Below, in pieces: positions 44,206 through 59,425 of a stretch of DNA of 64,000 nucleotides (its first letter is position 1; every line of letters starts with the position of its first letter). The DNA is from JBBPZA01 sp963797015 (GTDB taxonomy: Bacteria > Actinomycetota > Thermoleophilia > Solirubrobacterales > Solirubrobacteraceae), in assembly GCA_963797015.1 (NCBI GenBank), contig CAWCNV010000003.1, forward strand, positions 682,001 through 746,000. The letters are read 5' to 3'. Below the pieces are notes generated by a model. The model saw nothing but the letters and a program-made list of their open reading frames with translations. It was not told where the DNA came from and did not search any database. The translations under genes were made by a program, and so were the position numbers.

Positions 44206-45069
44206 ATGAACCGGGAACAGAAGAGCGCAGTCATCGACGAGATCGCGGGCCAGATCGGCTCGTCCGAGGCCGTCTTCGCGGTCGACTACCGGGGCATCTC
44301 CGTGCCCCAGGCGGCCGAGCTGCGCGCCCAGCTGCGCGAGGTCGATGCGACCTTCCGCGTGGTCAAGAACTCCCTGACCGAGCGCGCGGCCGACAAGGCG
44401 GGTGCGCAGGAGCTGCGCGAGCTGCTGGAGGGCCCGACCGCATTCACGTTCGTGCGGGGCGACGCCGCCGTCGCCGCCAAGACGATCAGCGACTTCGCGC
44501 GCCGCTCGGGGCTGATGCCCTTCAAGGGCGGGCTGCTCGAGGGGCACGCGCTCACGCCCGAGGAGCTGCAGGCGATCGCGCGCCTGCCCGCGCGCGAGCT
44601 GCTCCACGCCCAGCTCGTGGGCACCGTGGCGGCGCCGCTCACCGGCCTGGTCCGCGGCCTGGGCGCGCTGGTCGGCGGCCTGGCGGTCGCGCTCGGGCAG
44701 GTTCGCGAGAAGAAGGAGAGCGGCGAGCTGCCCGCCGGCGAGGCCCCGGCGGCGGAGGAGACGCCCTCCGATTCCGGCGCGGCCAGCGAGACCGCGGCCG
44801 CGGATGAAGCTTCCGCCGACTCCTCTTCGGCCACCGACGCAGCGGCCGCGGAGGGCGGCGAGGAGGGGACCGAGGCAGCCGAGGAGGCCGCGGCCGACGT
44901 CGAGGCGGCGCCGGCCGAGGGCGCCGAGACAGAGACTGCGCCCGAGCCGGCCGGCGAAGCGGACACTTCCGCGGAATCATCGGGCGAGGAGAGCGCGCCG
45001 GAGGAGGCCGCTGCACAGGATTCGACAGACGGCGACGGCGGCGATGCCGCCGCGCAAGACAAGGAGTAA
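44206..45069 (+). CDS. rplJ: 50S ribosomal protein L10 with long acidic C-terminal tail
   Basis: The first ~175 residues are normal L10 (FAVDYRGISVPQAAELRAQL, FRVVKNSLTERAAD, KGGLLEGHALTPEE). The remaining ~110 residues are a disordered Ala/Glu/Ser-rich tail (AADEASADSSSATDAAAAEG and more), so the protein is 287 residues versus the usual 165-180. L10 is the stalk base that carries L7/L12 dimers. SD GGAGGG lies five bases upstream. Confidence 0.93.
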   Translation: MNREQKSAVIDEIAGQIGSSEAVFAVDYRGISVPQAAELRAQLREVDATFRVVKNSLTERAADKAGAQELRELLEGPTAFTFVRGDAAVAAKTISDFARRSGLMPFKGGLLEGHALTPEELQAIARLPARELLHAQLVGTVAAPLTGLVRGLGALVGGLAVALGQVREKKESGELPAGEAPAAEETPSDSGAASETAAADEASADSSSATDAAAAEGGEEGTEAAEEAAADVEAAPAEGAETETAPEPAGEADTSAESSGEESAPEEAAAQDSTDGDGGDAAAQDKE

Positions 45070-45072
45070 GCG

Positions 45073-45462
45073 ATGGCACAGAGCACACAGGAGTGGATCG
45101 ACGAGCTGAAGGGCATCTCGGTGCTCGAGCTCGCGGAGCGCATCAAGGCGCTCGAGGAGGAGTTCGGCGTCTCGGCGACCGCGGTCGCCGCGGCGGCTCC
45201 GGCCGCGGGCGCCGGAGGCGGCGACGGCGATGGCGCCGGTGCCGAGGAGCAGTCGGCGTTCGACGTCGTGCTGACCGGTGCGGGCGACAAGAAGATCCAG
45301 GTCATCAAGGTGGTCCGCGCGGCCACCGGGCTGGGTCTCAAGGAGGCCAAGGCGCTCGTCGACGAGGCGCCCAAGCCCGTCAAGGAGGGCGTCGAGAAGG
45401 AGGAGGCCGACAAGCTCAAGGGCGACCTCGAGGAGGCCGGGGCGACCGTCGAGGTCAAGTAG
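45073..45462 (+). CDS. rplL: 50S ribosomal protein L7/L12
   Basis: The 129-residue protein has the N-terminal dimerisation helices (ELKGISVLELAERIKALEEE), an Ala/Gly hinge, and the C-terminal domain KKIQVIKVVRAATGLGLKEA that binds translation GTPases. AAGGAG lies upstream of its ATG. Confidence 0.97.
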   Translation: MAQSTQEWIDELKGISVLELAERIKALEEEFGVSATAVAAAAPAAGAGGGDGDGAGAEEQSAFDVVLTGAGDKKIQVIKVVRAATGLGLKEAKALVDEAPKPVKEGVEKEEADKLKGDLEEAGATVEVK

Positions 45463-45520
45463 GCGCGACGGCCGCGGCCCGGCGCGCTCGCGCCTGGCGA
45501 GCGTCTAGGCTCGCGGCCGC

Positions 45521-47077
45521 ATGAGGCTGACGTACGAGTCGGGCGAGCATGCGGGCAGGACGATCGAGGTCGACGCCCGGCGCGTCGTACTGGGGCGGGC
45601 GGGCGACGCCGACATCGTCCTGCGCGGCGACGCCGAGATCTCCCGCCGCCACCTGTCGCTGGAGCCGCGCCCTGACGGGACCGTGGTGCTCACCGACCTG
45701 GGCTCGACGAACGGCACCTTCGTCGACGGCTACCGCATCACCGGCGCGGTGTCCCTTCGCGGCGGCGAGCGCGTCCGGGTCGGGGACACGACCCTGCTCG
45801 TAGAGCGACCGCCCGCCGCCCAGCCGACGATGCTGAGCGCGGGGGCTTCCGCCCACGCGCCCTCCGCCGCTCCACAGCCGCCCGCCGGCGCCCCGGCCGC
45901 CTTCCAGGCGCCGACCGGGGCCGCTCCGCCGCAGGGCGCCCTTCCCCCGCAGGGCGCCCATCCCCCCGCCCAGCCCGGGGCGCCGCTCCCCATCCCCCCG
46001 CCTCCACAGACTCCCTCGATGATCGAGCGCGTGCGGCTGCGCCGGTCCGTGACGCGGGCCAACGTGCTCGCGCTGGCCGCGATCGGGATCGCCGTGGTTG
46101 TCGTGGGCGCCGTCGCGGTGCTCGCCGTCACCGGGGTCTTCAGCTCGGGCGGCGGCGGCACGCCGACGACCGAGAAGGTCGTCTCCGACGTCACCCCCTC
46201 GACCGTCGACATCCTCACCCGCCAGAGCGGCCGCCCCATCGCGGGCGGCAGCGGCTGGGTCCTCGACGCCAACCAGGGCCTGATCGCCACCAACTCCCAC
46301 GTGGTCAACGGCGGCGACGCGTGGACGATCAAGGTCGGCGACGAGCAGCGCGAGGGGATCTTCGTCGCCGCCGCGCCGTGCGAGGACCAGGCGCTGCTCA
46401 GGATCGCCGACGCGACCGGCCTGAAGACCATCCCGCTGGCGGACCAGCGCACGGTCAAGACGGGCCAGGCCGTGATCGCGGTCGGCTTCCCGGTCAACGC
46501 CTCCGAGCGCGACAACCTCACCGCGACGGCGGGCGTCGTCTCGGTGCCCAGGACCGTGTTCACCGGCGCCTTCGACGTCCCCGACCTGCAAAACGTGATC
46601 CAGACCGACGCGGCCATCAATCCCGGCAACTCGGGCGGCCCGCTCGTGAACTTCCGCAGCCAGCTCATCGGCATGGACACGGCCGGGCTGGACCGCGCGG
46701 ACGGGCGCACGATCCAGGGCCAGGGCTACGCGATCGGGGTCGCCAGGATCAAGCAGGTGATGGCGCGGCTGCGGCGCGGCAAGTCGATGGGCTTCACGGG
46801 CTTCGGCATCGATCCGGTCCCGCCCTCCCAGCTCGAGGCCGCCGGGTTGCCGCCCGGCCTGCACACCGTCGAGGCGGTGAAGGGCTCGCCGGCCGACCGC
46901 GCCGGCTTCGGCGACGGCGAGGACCGCTCGATCGTGTCCATCGACGGCAGGCGCCTCGACGGCAGCCTCCCGCAGTACTGCAAGGTCGTCGAGCGCTACC
47001 GCAGCGGCGAGTCGGCCACCTTCAGGGTCGGGCTCGCCGGCGGACGGACCCAGATCATCTCGATGAAGTTCATGTGA
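45521..47077 (+). CDS. FHA domain / transmembrane / trypsin-like protease / PDZ fusion (HtrA-like)
   Basis: The 518-residue protein has an FHA domain (VLGRAGDADIVL, SRRHLSL, STNGTFVDG; residues ~20-95), a Pro/Ala/Gln linker, one membrane helix (~181-205), a trypsin-like domain with His260, Asp289 and Ser371 (NPGNSGGPL), and a C-terminal PDZ. FHA binds phospho-Thr inside the cell, so kinase signals could control an extracytoplasmic HtrA protease. The ATG is leaderless (TAGGCT nine bases upstream). It lies between rplL and rpoB, not a usual place. Confidence 0.9.
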   Translation: MRLTYESGEHAGRTIEVDARRVVLGRAGDADIVLRGDAEISRRHLSLEPRPDGTVVLTDLGSTNGTFVDGYRITGAVSLRGGERVRVGDTTLLVERPPAAQPTMLSAGASAHAPSAAPQPPAGAPAAFQAPTGAAPPQGALPPQGAHPPAQPGAPLPIPPPPQTPSMIERVRLRRSVTRANVLALAAIGIAVVVVGAVAVLAVTGVFSSGGGGTPTTEKVVSDVTPSTVDILTRQSGRPIAGGSGWVLDANQGLIATNSHVVNGGDAWTIKVGDEQREGIFVAAAPCEDQALLRIADATGLKTIPLADQRTVKTGQAVIAVGFPVNASERDNLTATAGVVSVPRTVFTGAFDVPDLQNVIQTDAAINPGNSGGPLVNFRSQLIGMDTAGLDRADGRTIQGQGYAIGVARIKQVMARLRRGKSMGFTGFGIDPVPPSQLEAAGLPPGLHTVEAVKGSPADRAGFGDGEDRSIVSIDGRRLDGSLPQYCKVVERYRSGESATFRVGLAGGRTQIISMKFM

Positions 47078-47322
47078 GGGCGGCCACGGCGCGGGCGGCG
47101 CAGCCTTGCGCGCAGCGCCTCAGGGGGTACACTCCGCGCGCCGGCCGATAGTCGTAGCCGCCCAAAAGGAGCCGGCGACCGCGCCACATACGCGGTTCGC
47201 CCAGGGCGGGGTCCGTGAGCGCCGGCTGCCCCCAGGGGGTCCACGATGCCCTGTGCTATCTTGGCTGGTCGCGCTTTCGAGCGCCCGCCCTGCCCTCCCG
47301 ACGTTCCCGAGGAGTCGCCGCC
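47078..47322 (+). promoter_or_regulatory. rpoBC promoter and leader region
   Basis: This 245-base interval has two -10-like boxes, TACACT at 47128-47133 and TATCTT at 47257-47262, and ends with a GAGGAG ribosome site eight bases before the TTG start of rpoB. No gene is seen; a frame continuous with rpoB reads through but has no homology. Confidence 0.6.
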
Positions 47323-50955
<3,633 letters not shown>

Positions 50956-51019
50956 AGCCCGCACCCAACACCCGCACCGCTTCCCCACGCGCGCGACTGA
51001 CTGAAAAGGAACCACTGAA

Positions 51020-55141
<4,122 letters not shown>

Positions 55142-55174
55142 GGCGCCGCTAGGGCGCCGCACGGGGTGCCCGGA

Positions 55175-55218
55175 TCCCTCCCGGCTGCTGACGGATTACT
55201 GGATGCAGCCGGGAGGGA
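55175..55218. terminator. Perfect 14-bp hairpin after rpoC
   Basis: TCCCTCCCGGCTGC (55175-55188) and GCAGCCGGGAGGGA (55205-55218) pair perfectly around a 16-base loop. It lies between the convergent ends of rpoC and the DUF4242 remnant and could terminate from both sides. There is no T-run. Confidence 0.7.
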
Positions 55219-55236
55219 CCGGGACACCGCGCGCTG

Positions 55237-55413
55237 TTACGCCGTGACCCGTGCCTCCGACGTGGTGGGGTCGATGGTCGTGCCGACCTGGGAGACGGAG
55301 TTGGCGGGGAAGCCACCGCAGCGCGCGTGCTCGTACACGCGCTCCTCGTTCGGCGCGATGTAGACGCAGGAGAGCTTGTCCTGCGTCACGTAGCTCTGCA
55401 GCCACTGGACGTC
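55237..55413 (-). pseudogene. C-terminal remnant of a DUF4242 (nickel-binding-like) gene
   Basis: DVQWLQSYVTQDKLSCVYIA, EERVYEHARCGGFPANSVSQ and VGTTIDPTTSEARV match the C-terminal two thirds of DUF4242 proteins. The N-terminal third is missing; upstream the sequence passes directly into the 3' end of the HAD gene in another frame. This looks like a deletion junction. Confidence 0.6.
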
Positions 55414-56051
55414 GCCGCCCACGCCAGCAGCGCCTCGACGTGCTCGCGCTCGAGCCCCGTCGCGGGCTCGGTCTCGACGAGCAGCGTGGGCCCGGGACGC
55501 CGCGCCGCCCACGAGCGCGTGCGCGCGTCGTGAGAGTCATCCACCCACGCGACCGCCCGCCACGGCCCGGCCCAGCGATCGATGGCGGCGAGCTTCCAGT
55601 GGGGGAGACCCTCGCCGCCACGTCCACCGACCCCCTCGCCCGCCGGGCCTCCGACGCTCGCCCCCTCCTCGATCCTCCTGTCGCTCGTCCGCCCCTCGAT
55701 CCTCCTGTCGCTCGTCCGCCCCTCGATCCTCCTGTCGCTCGTCCGCCCCTCGATCCCCCCGACACTCGTCCGCTCCTCGAAGGTGAGAAACGGAAGCGGG
55801 CCGGGTAGGCCGATGGCTTGTGGGAGGTAATCGTTGGCCTTGTCCTCCCATCCTGAGCACCACACCAGTTCGAAGCTCGCCGTCAGCGCGAGAAGGTTGC
55901 GGGCGGCTTCGGCCGAAAGGAAATGGACGATGCCGTCGACGGTGAGCCAGGACCCCTCGGGTGTGCAGGCGGGGGGAAAGCCCCACAACGAGATGACCCC
56001 GTCGATGTCGACCAGCAGCGCTGGGATGCCCGTCTCGTCCGCGGCGGACAA
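55386..56051 (-). CDS. HAD superfamily hydrolase-like protein with internal repeat and fused tail
   Basis: PALLVDIDGVISLWGFPP is HAD motif I, and ASFELVWCSGWEDKANDYLP, HWKLAAIDRWAGPWRAVAWV and DDSHDARTRSW are later motifs. Between LPFLTFEE and HWKLAAID about 45 residues of a nonapeptide repeat (GRTSDRRIE) are inserted. The last eight residues after EALLAWA are read from the DUF4242 remnant, so the natural C-terminus is lost. Start uncertain: TTG at 56051 or 56090. Confidence 0.6.
   Translation of the reverse strand: MSAADETGIPALLVDIDGVISLWGFPPACTPEGSWLTVDGIVHFLSAEAARNLLALTASFELVWCSGWEDKANDYLPQAIGLPGPLPFLTFEERTSVGGIEGRTSDRRIEGRTSDRRIEGRTSDRRIEEGASVGGPAGEGVGGRGGEGLPHWKLAAIDRWAGPWRAVAWVDDSHDARTRSWAARRPGPTLLVETEPATGLEREHVEALLAWAATSSGCRAT
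55670..55777. repeat. 27-bp tandem repeat inside the HAD gene
   Basis: Three exact copies (55670-55696, 55697-55723, 55724-55750) and one degenerate copy (55751-55777) of a 27-bp unit beginning CGATCCTCCTGTCGCTCGTC keep the reading frame and encode a nonapeptide repeat. A rough partial unit precedes them. The number may vary between strains. Confidence 0.9.
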
Positions 56052-56241
56052 CCGCTGCTCAGACGGCGATTCGCCTCGATTCAGTGGCAATTTCGTCACG
56101 ATCGTCACGACACGTTTGACTGGTGGACCCGCTAGCCTGACTGAAACCCTTCTCGCGGACGTCACCCGGACCACTGGCCGGTCGACTTCCAGGGTCACCC
56201 GGCTCCCCGCGAGATCGGCCACCACCTCCCTTCTTTCCTGA

Positions 56242-57129
56242 ATGCACCTGACGCTCCAATTCGGCATCCTGCTCGCGCTCGCTTGCGCGGTCGCCACCAA
56301 CCTCGGCTTCCTCTACAAGCACCGCGGCGCCTGCGCTGCTCCCGACGTCGACATGCGCCACCCGGTGCGCAGCGCCGCCGGGCTGTTCTCCTCGCGCTGG
56401 TTCGCGATCGGCATGGCCGTCGCCACCGGGGCGTGGGGCCTCCACGTCGCGGCCCTGGCGATGGCTCCGCTCTCGGTCGTCCAGGCCGTTCTCTCCGGCG
56501 GCCTCGTGCTACTCGCGGTCATGGCCGAGCGCCTCTTCGGCTTCGAGGTCGGGCGGCGCCAGTGGGCCGGTGTCGGGCTGACCGCCGCCGGGCTGGTCCT
56601 GATCGGCATCACGCTCCCCGCCCAGACCGGAGCGAGCTCCACCTTCTCCACCTCGGCGATGATCGCCTTCGAGGCGGGCCTCGTGGGGCTGGGGGCGCTG
56701 TTCATCATGGGCAAGCGCCTCGGCGGCCCCGAGGAGCACCACGGCGTCATGCTCGGCGCGGCGGCCGGCGTGCTGTTCGGGGTCTCCGACGTGGCCATCA
56801 AGGCGATCACCGGGCTCATCGGGGCGTCGGATGGCCTGGCGGCGCTCGGTCCCTGGATCCTCGTCGCCGTGGTGGCGAGCATCGCGGCCTTCTACGCCTC
56901 CGCCCGTGGCCTCCAAGACGGCGACGCCGTCCCAGTGATCACGGTCACCGGCACCGCCGCCAACATCTCCTGCATCGCGGGCGGGATCATCGTCTTCGGC
57001 GACCCGATGCCCGGCAACGCGCTGGGCATCGTGGCCCAGGCCGTCGCCTTCGTGATGGTCTGCGTCGCATCCGCGCTCACGCCGGCGCCCATCCGCGCGT
57101 CGGGCCACGCCGCTCCAGCGACGGCCTGA
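56242..57129 (+). CDS. DMT/EamA-type membrane transporter
   Basis: The 295-residue protein has nine to ten hydrophobic segments in two related halves (APLSVVQAVLSGGLVLLAVM and VPVITVTGTAANISCIAGGI), as in drug/metabolite (EamA) or NIPA-like magnesium transporters. Substrate unknown. It is divergent from the HAD gene. The ~140 bases upstream have a TAGCCT box (56132-56137) and a pyrimidine-rich stretch before the ATG. Confidence 0.75.
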   Translation: MHLTLQFGILLALACAVATNLGFLYKHRGACAAPDVDMRHPVRSAAGLFSSRWFAIGMAVATGAWGLHVAALAMAPLSVVQAVLSGGLVLLAVMAERLFGFEVGRRQWAGVGLTAAGLVLIGITLPAQTGASSTFSTSAMIAFEAGLVGLGALFIMGKRLGGPEEHHGVMLGAAAGVLFGVSDVAIKAITGLIGASDGLAALGPWILVAVVASIAAFYASARGLQDGDAVPVITVTGTAANISCIAGGIIVFGDPMPGNALGIVAQAVAFVMVCVASALTPAPIRASGHAAPATA

Positions 57130-57159
57130 GAGCCTCAGACCGCGCCCCGCGCCGCGCGT

Positions 57160-58269
57160 TCAACGCGGGCGCGGACGCATGACCACCAGGTCCTGATAGC
57201 CGCTCAGGCCTCGCGGGATATAGTCGAGCACCTCGAAGTGCTCACTCCAGGTCCGCACGGTGTAGTCGGGGTGCTGGAAGACGAGTCGGTAGTAGCCCGA
57301 GGGCGCAATGCCGTCGAGCTTCTCGTCGAGCTGAGCGTCCAGGATTCCCGCCCGCCGAAGGCGTCGCAGTCGTCGGCGGACGTCGACGTGGTCCAGCACC
57401 GAGCCGGGGGAGCCGTACCACGAGCGGCGCCCATAGTGGGTGACGAACGCGAACCCGCCGGTGACCGACGCCACCAGCAGACCATCCCCCGAAAGCACAC
57501 GCCGGATCTCGCGCAGCCACCGGTCCTGCTCGCCTCGGCTGAGGTGGGTGAACACCGAGGCCGCCAGGACGACGTCCAGCTCGCCGTCGGCAAACGGCAG
57601 CGGCGGATCGGGCGCGGTGTGAAAGAAGCGGCCCGGGAGGTTCTCCGCGCACCATGCCACGGCATCGGCGTCGAGATCGCAGCCTCTGACCTCGGCGACC
57701 TCGGCTCTGGTCAGGTACCGCGCCACCCTTCCGCATCCGCAGCCCCAGTCCAGCACACGGGGGGACGTTGGGCCGCGCCAGTGTCGCCTCACCTGGTCCC
57801 AGAGATCGGTGAACCCCTTGAGGCCCGAGAGCCGGAAGGCGTCGCCGGACAACTCGGACACGCGCTCGGACAATTGCGCCGGGGGAAGCGGGGCGGTCTC
57901 CCGGTCCTGGCTGAGGAAGGTGGTCGACATCCGGGCTACCGCCTGTCCGCGGCGCTCGCCTACGAGGTCCAGGCGACCGAGGTCCTCACCGTCGTCCAGG
58001 CGCACCTCGAAGCCGGCCCGCTCGGCGTGAGGCACCCAGTAGAGCGCTCCGATCACGTCCGGCCGCGGCGCTCGCGCGGCCTCGCCGAGCTCGGCGCCGT
58101 TCCAGCGAGCGCGGATCGCATCGAAGGGGCCGCTGCTGGGGATAGCGGCCCAGCCGCCCAGCGTCCACCCGTCTGCACGGCGGGCCGCGTTGTCCACCCA
58201 ACCCGCGCAGGACGGAAGCGACCGCCAGTCGCCGGGCTCGTCGAAGTCGATCGCGACGGACTGCACCAC
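57160..58269 (-). CDS. Class I SAM-dependent methyltransferase with N-terminal extension
   Basis: The 369-residue protein has methyltransferase motif I VLDWGCGCGRVARYL near residue 178, an acidic ribose site GCDLDADAV and LDVVLAASVFTHLSRGEQDRWL. The first ~110 residues form an unrelated beta-rich domain (GWVDNAARRADGWTLGGWAA), of the sort seen in glycan-modifying methyltransferases. Start GTG; TAGGTT six bases upstream (leaderless). Divergent from rpsL with 38 bases between starts. Confidence 0.8.
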   Translation of the reverse strand: MVQSVAIDFDEPGDWRSLPSCAGWVDNAARRADGWTLGGWAAIPSSGPFDAIRARWNGAELGEAARAPRPDVIGALYWVPHAERAGFEVRLDDGEDLGRLDLVGERRGQAVARMSTTFLSQDRETAPLPPAQLSERVSELSGDAFRLSGLKGFTDLWDQVRRHWRGPTSPRVLDWGCGCGRVARYLTRAEVAEVRGCDLDADAVAWCAENLPGRFFHTAPDPPLPFADGELDVVLAASVFTHLSRGEQDRWLREIRRVLSGDGLLVASVTGGFAFVTHYGRRSWYGSPGSVLDHVDVRRRLRRLRRAGILDAQLDEKLDGIAPSGYYRLVFQHPDYTVRTWSEHFEVLDYIPRGLSGYQDLVVMRPRPR

Positions 58270-58307
58270 CGGGGAAACCTACCTCCGTTGCTACCATCCG
58301 CCGCCGC

Positions 58308-58703
58308 ATGCCCACCACCAGCCAGCTCATCCGCAAGGGCCGTCAGGCGCCCAAGAAGAAGCTCGCGACCCCGGGCCTGAAGTCGGGCAAGGGGCGCAAG
58401 CGGCGCGTCGCGGCGCCACAGCGCCGCGGGGTGTGCACGCGCGTGTACACCACGACACCCAAGAAGCCGAACTCGGCGCTGCGGAAGGTCGCCCGCGTGC
58501 GGCTGACCAACGGCATGGAGGTCACGGTCTACATCCCCGGTGAGGGCCACAACCTCCAGGAGCACTCGGTCGTCCTCGTCCGCGGCGGCCGCGTCAAGGA
58601 CCTGCCGGGCGTGCGCTACAAGGTCGTCCGCGGGACGCTCGACGCCGCCGGCGTCAGCGACCGCAAGAAGGCCCGCTCGCAGTACGGCGTGAAGGCCCGG
58701 TAG
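58308..58703 (+). CDS. rpsL: 30S ribosomal protein S12
   Basis: The 131-residue protein starts PTTSQLIRKGRQ and has CTRVYTTTPKKPNSALRKVA and PGEGHNLQEHSVVLVRGGRV, with Lys at the two streptomycin positions (43 and 88 in E. coli numbering). A short Lys/Gly-rich insert (GLKSGKGRKRR) lies near residue 25. TACCAT lies ten bases upstream (leaderless). Confidence 0.97.
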   Translation: MPTTSQLIRKGRQAPKKKLATPGLKSGKGRKRRVAAPQRRGVCTRVYTTTPKKPNSALRKVARVRLTNGMEVTVYIPGEGHNLQEHSVVLVRGGRVKDLPGVRYKVVRGTLDAAGVSDRKKARSQYGVKAR

Positions 58704-59173
58704 TGCCGCGCCGCGCCGCAGCCCAGCTCCGGCCGGTCGAGCCGGATTCCGTCCACCGCTCGCGGCTCGTGCAGCAGGTCATCAACAAGGTGATGCTGGA
58801 CGGCAAGAAGAGCCACGCCGAGCGCATCGTCTACGACGCCCTCGCGATCCTCGGCGAGCGCTCGGGCAAGGACCCCGTCGAGTCGCTGGAGCAGTCGATC
58901 AAGACGCTCACGCCGGTGCTCGAGGTCCGCTCGCGGCGCGTCGGCGGGGCCACCTACCAGGTCCCGGTCGAGGTCCCGGCCCGGCGCGCACGCACGCTGG
59001 CCGTGCGCTGGCTCGTCGAGTTCGCCCGCAACCGCCGCGAGCGCACGATGGCCCAGCGCCTCGCCAACGAGCTCCTCGACGCCCAGTCCCAGCAGGGCGG
59101 CGCCTACAAGCGCAAGGACGACATCTACCGCATGGCGCAGGCGAATAAAGCCTTTGCGCACTATCGCTGGTAG
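58703..59173 (+). CDS. rpsG: 30S ribosomal protein S7
   Basis: The 156-residue protein has the S7 signature (VQQVINKVMLDGKKSHAERI, LEVRSRRVGGATYQVPVEV) and ends NKAFAHYRW. GTG start overlapping the rpsL stop by one base. Confidence 0.97.
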   Translation: MPRRAAAQLRPVEPDSVHRSRLVQQVINKVMLDGKKSHAERIVYDALAILGERSGKDPVESLEQSIKTLTPVLEVRSRRVGGATYQVPVEVPARRARTLAVRWLVEFARNRRERTMAQRLANELLDAQSQQGGAYKRKDDIYRMAQANKAFAHYRW

Positions 59174-59238
59174 GAGTCCCGGCGCCACACGTGGCGGCGC
59201 AGCCCCCGGCCGTTCGGTTAGCACCGGCGAACGGCGAT

Positions 59239-59366
59239 CGACGAAGGGGTAGGGGGAAAGAACGCCTCCGCGGCTTCTGACCCGACTTATGTACCGCTGA
59301 GGTCGATAACTCGGGCCAGAAGCAAGCGACGGGCCTCCGCTCCTCCGGTCGCGCTCCCCTTCGTCG
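59239..59366. repeat. Fold-back intergenic element, copy B
   Basis: Arms CGACGAAGGGG (59239-59249) and CCCCTTCGTCG (59356-59366) enclose an inner hairpin: TTCTGACCCGACTTAT (59275-59290) pairs with ATAACTCGGGCCAGAA (59306-59321) with two mismatches. The core and the right end (TCGTCGCCC..CGTTTG) match element A at 28140-28296. It lies between rpsG and the Vps62-like gene; no gene is seen in it. Confidence 0.55.
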
Positions 59367-59425
59367 CCCGCCGTTTGTCAACCTCTCCCGCCCGACGGCG
59401 AGCCGCGATGACGTAGGGTCGCCCC

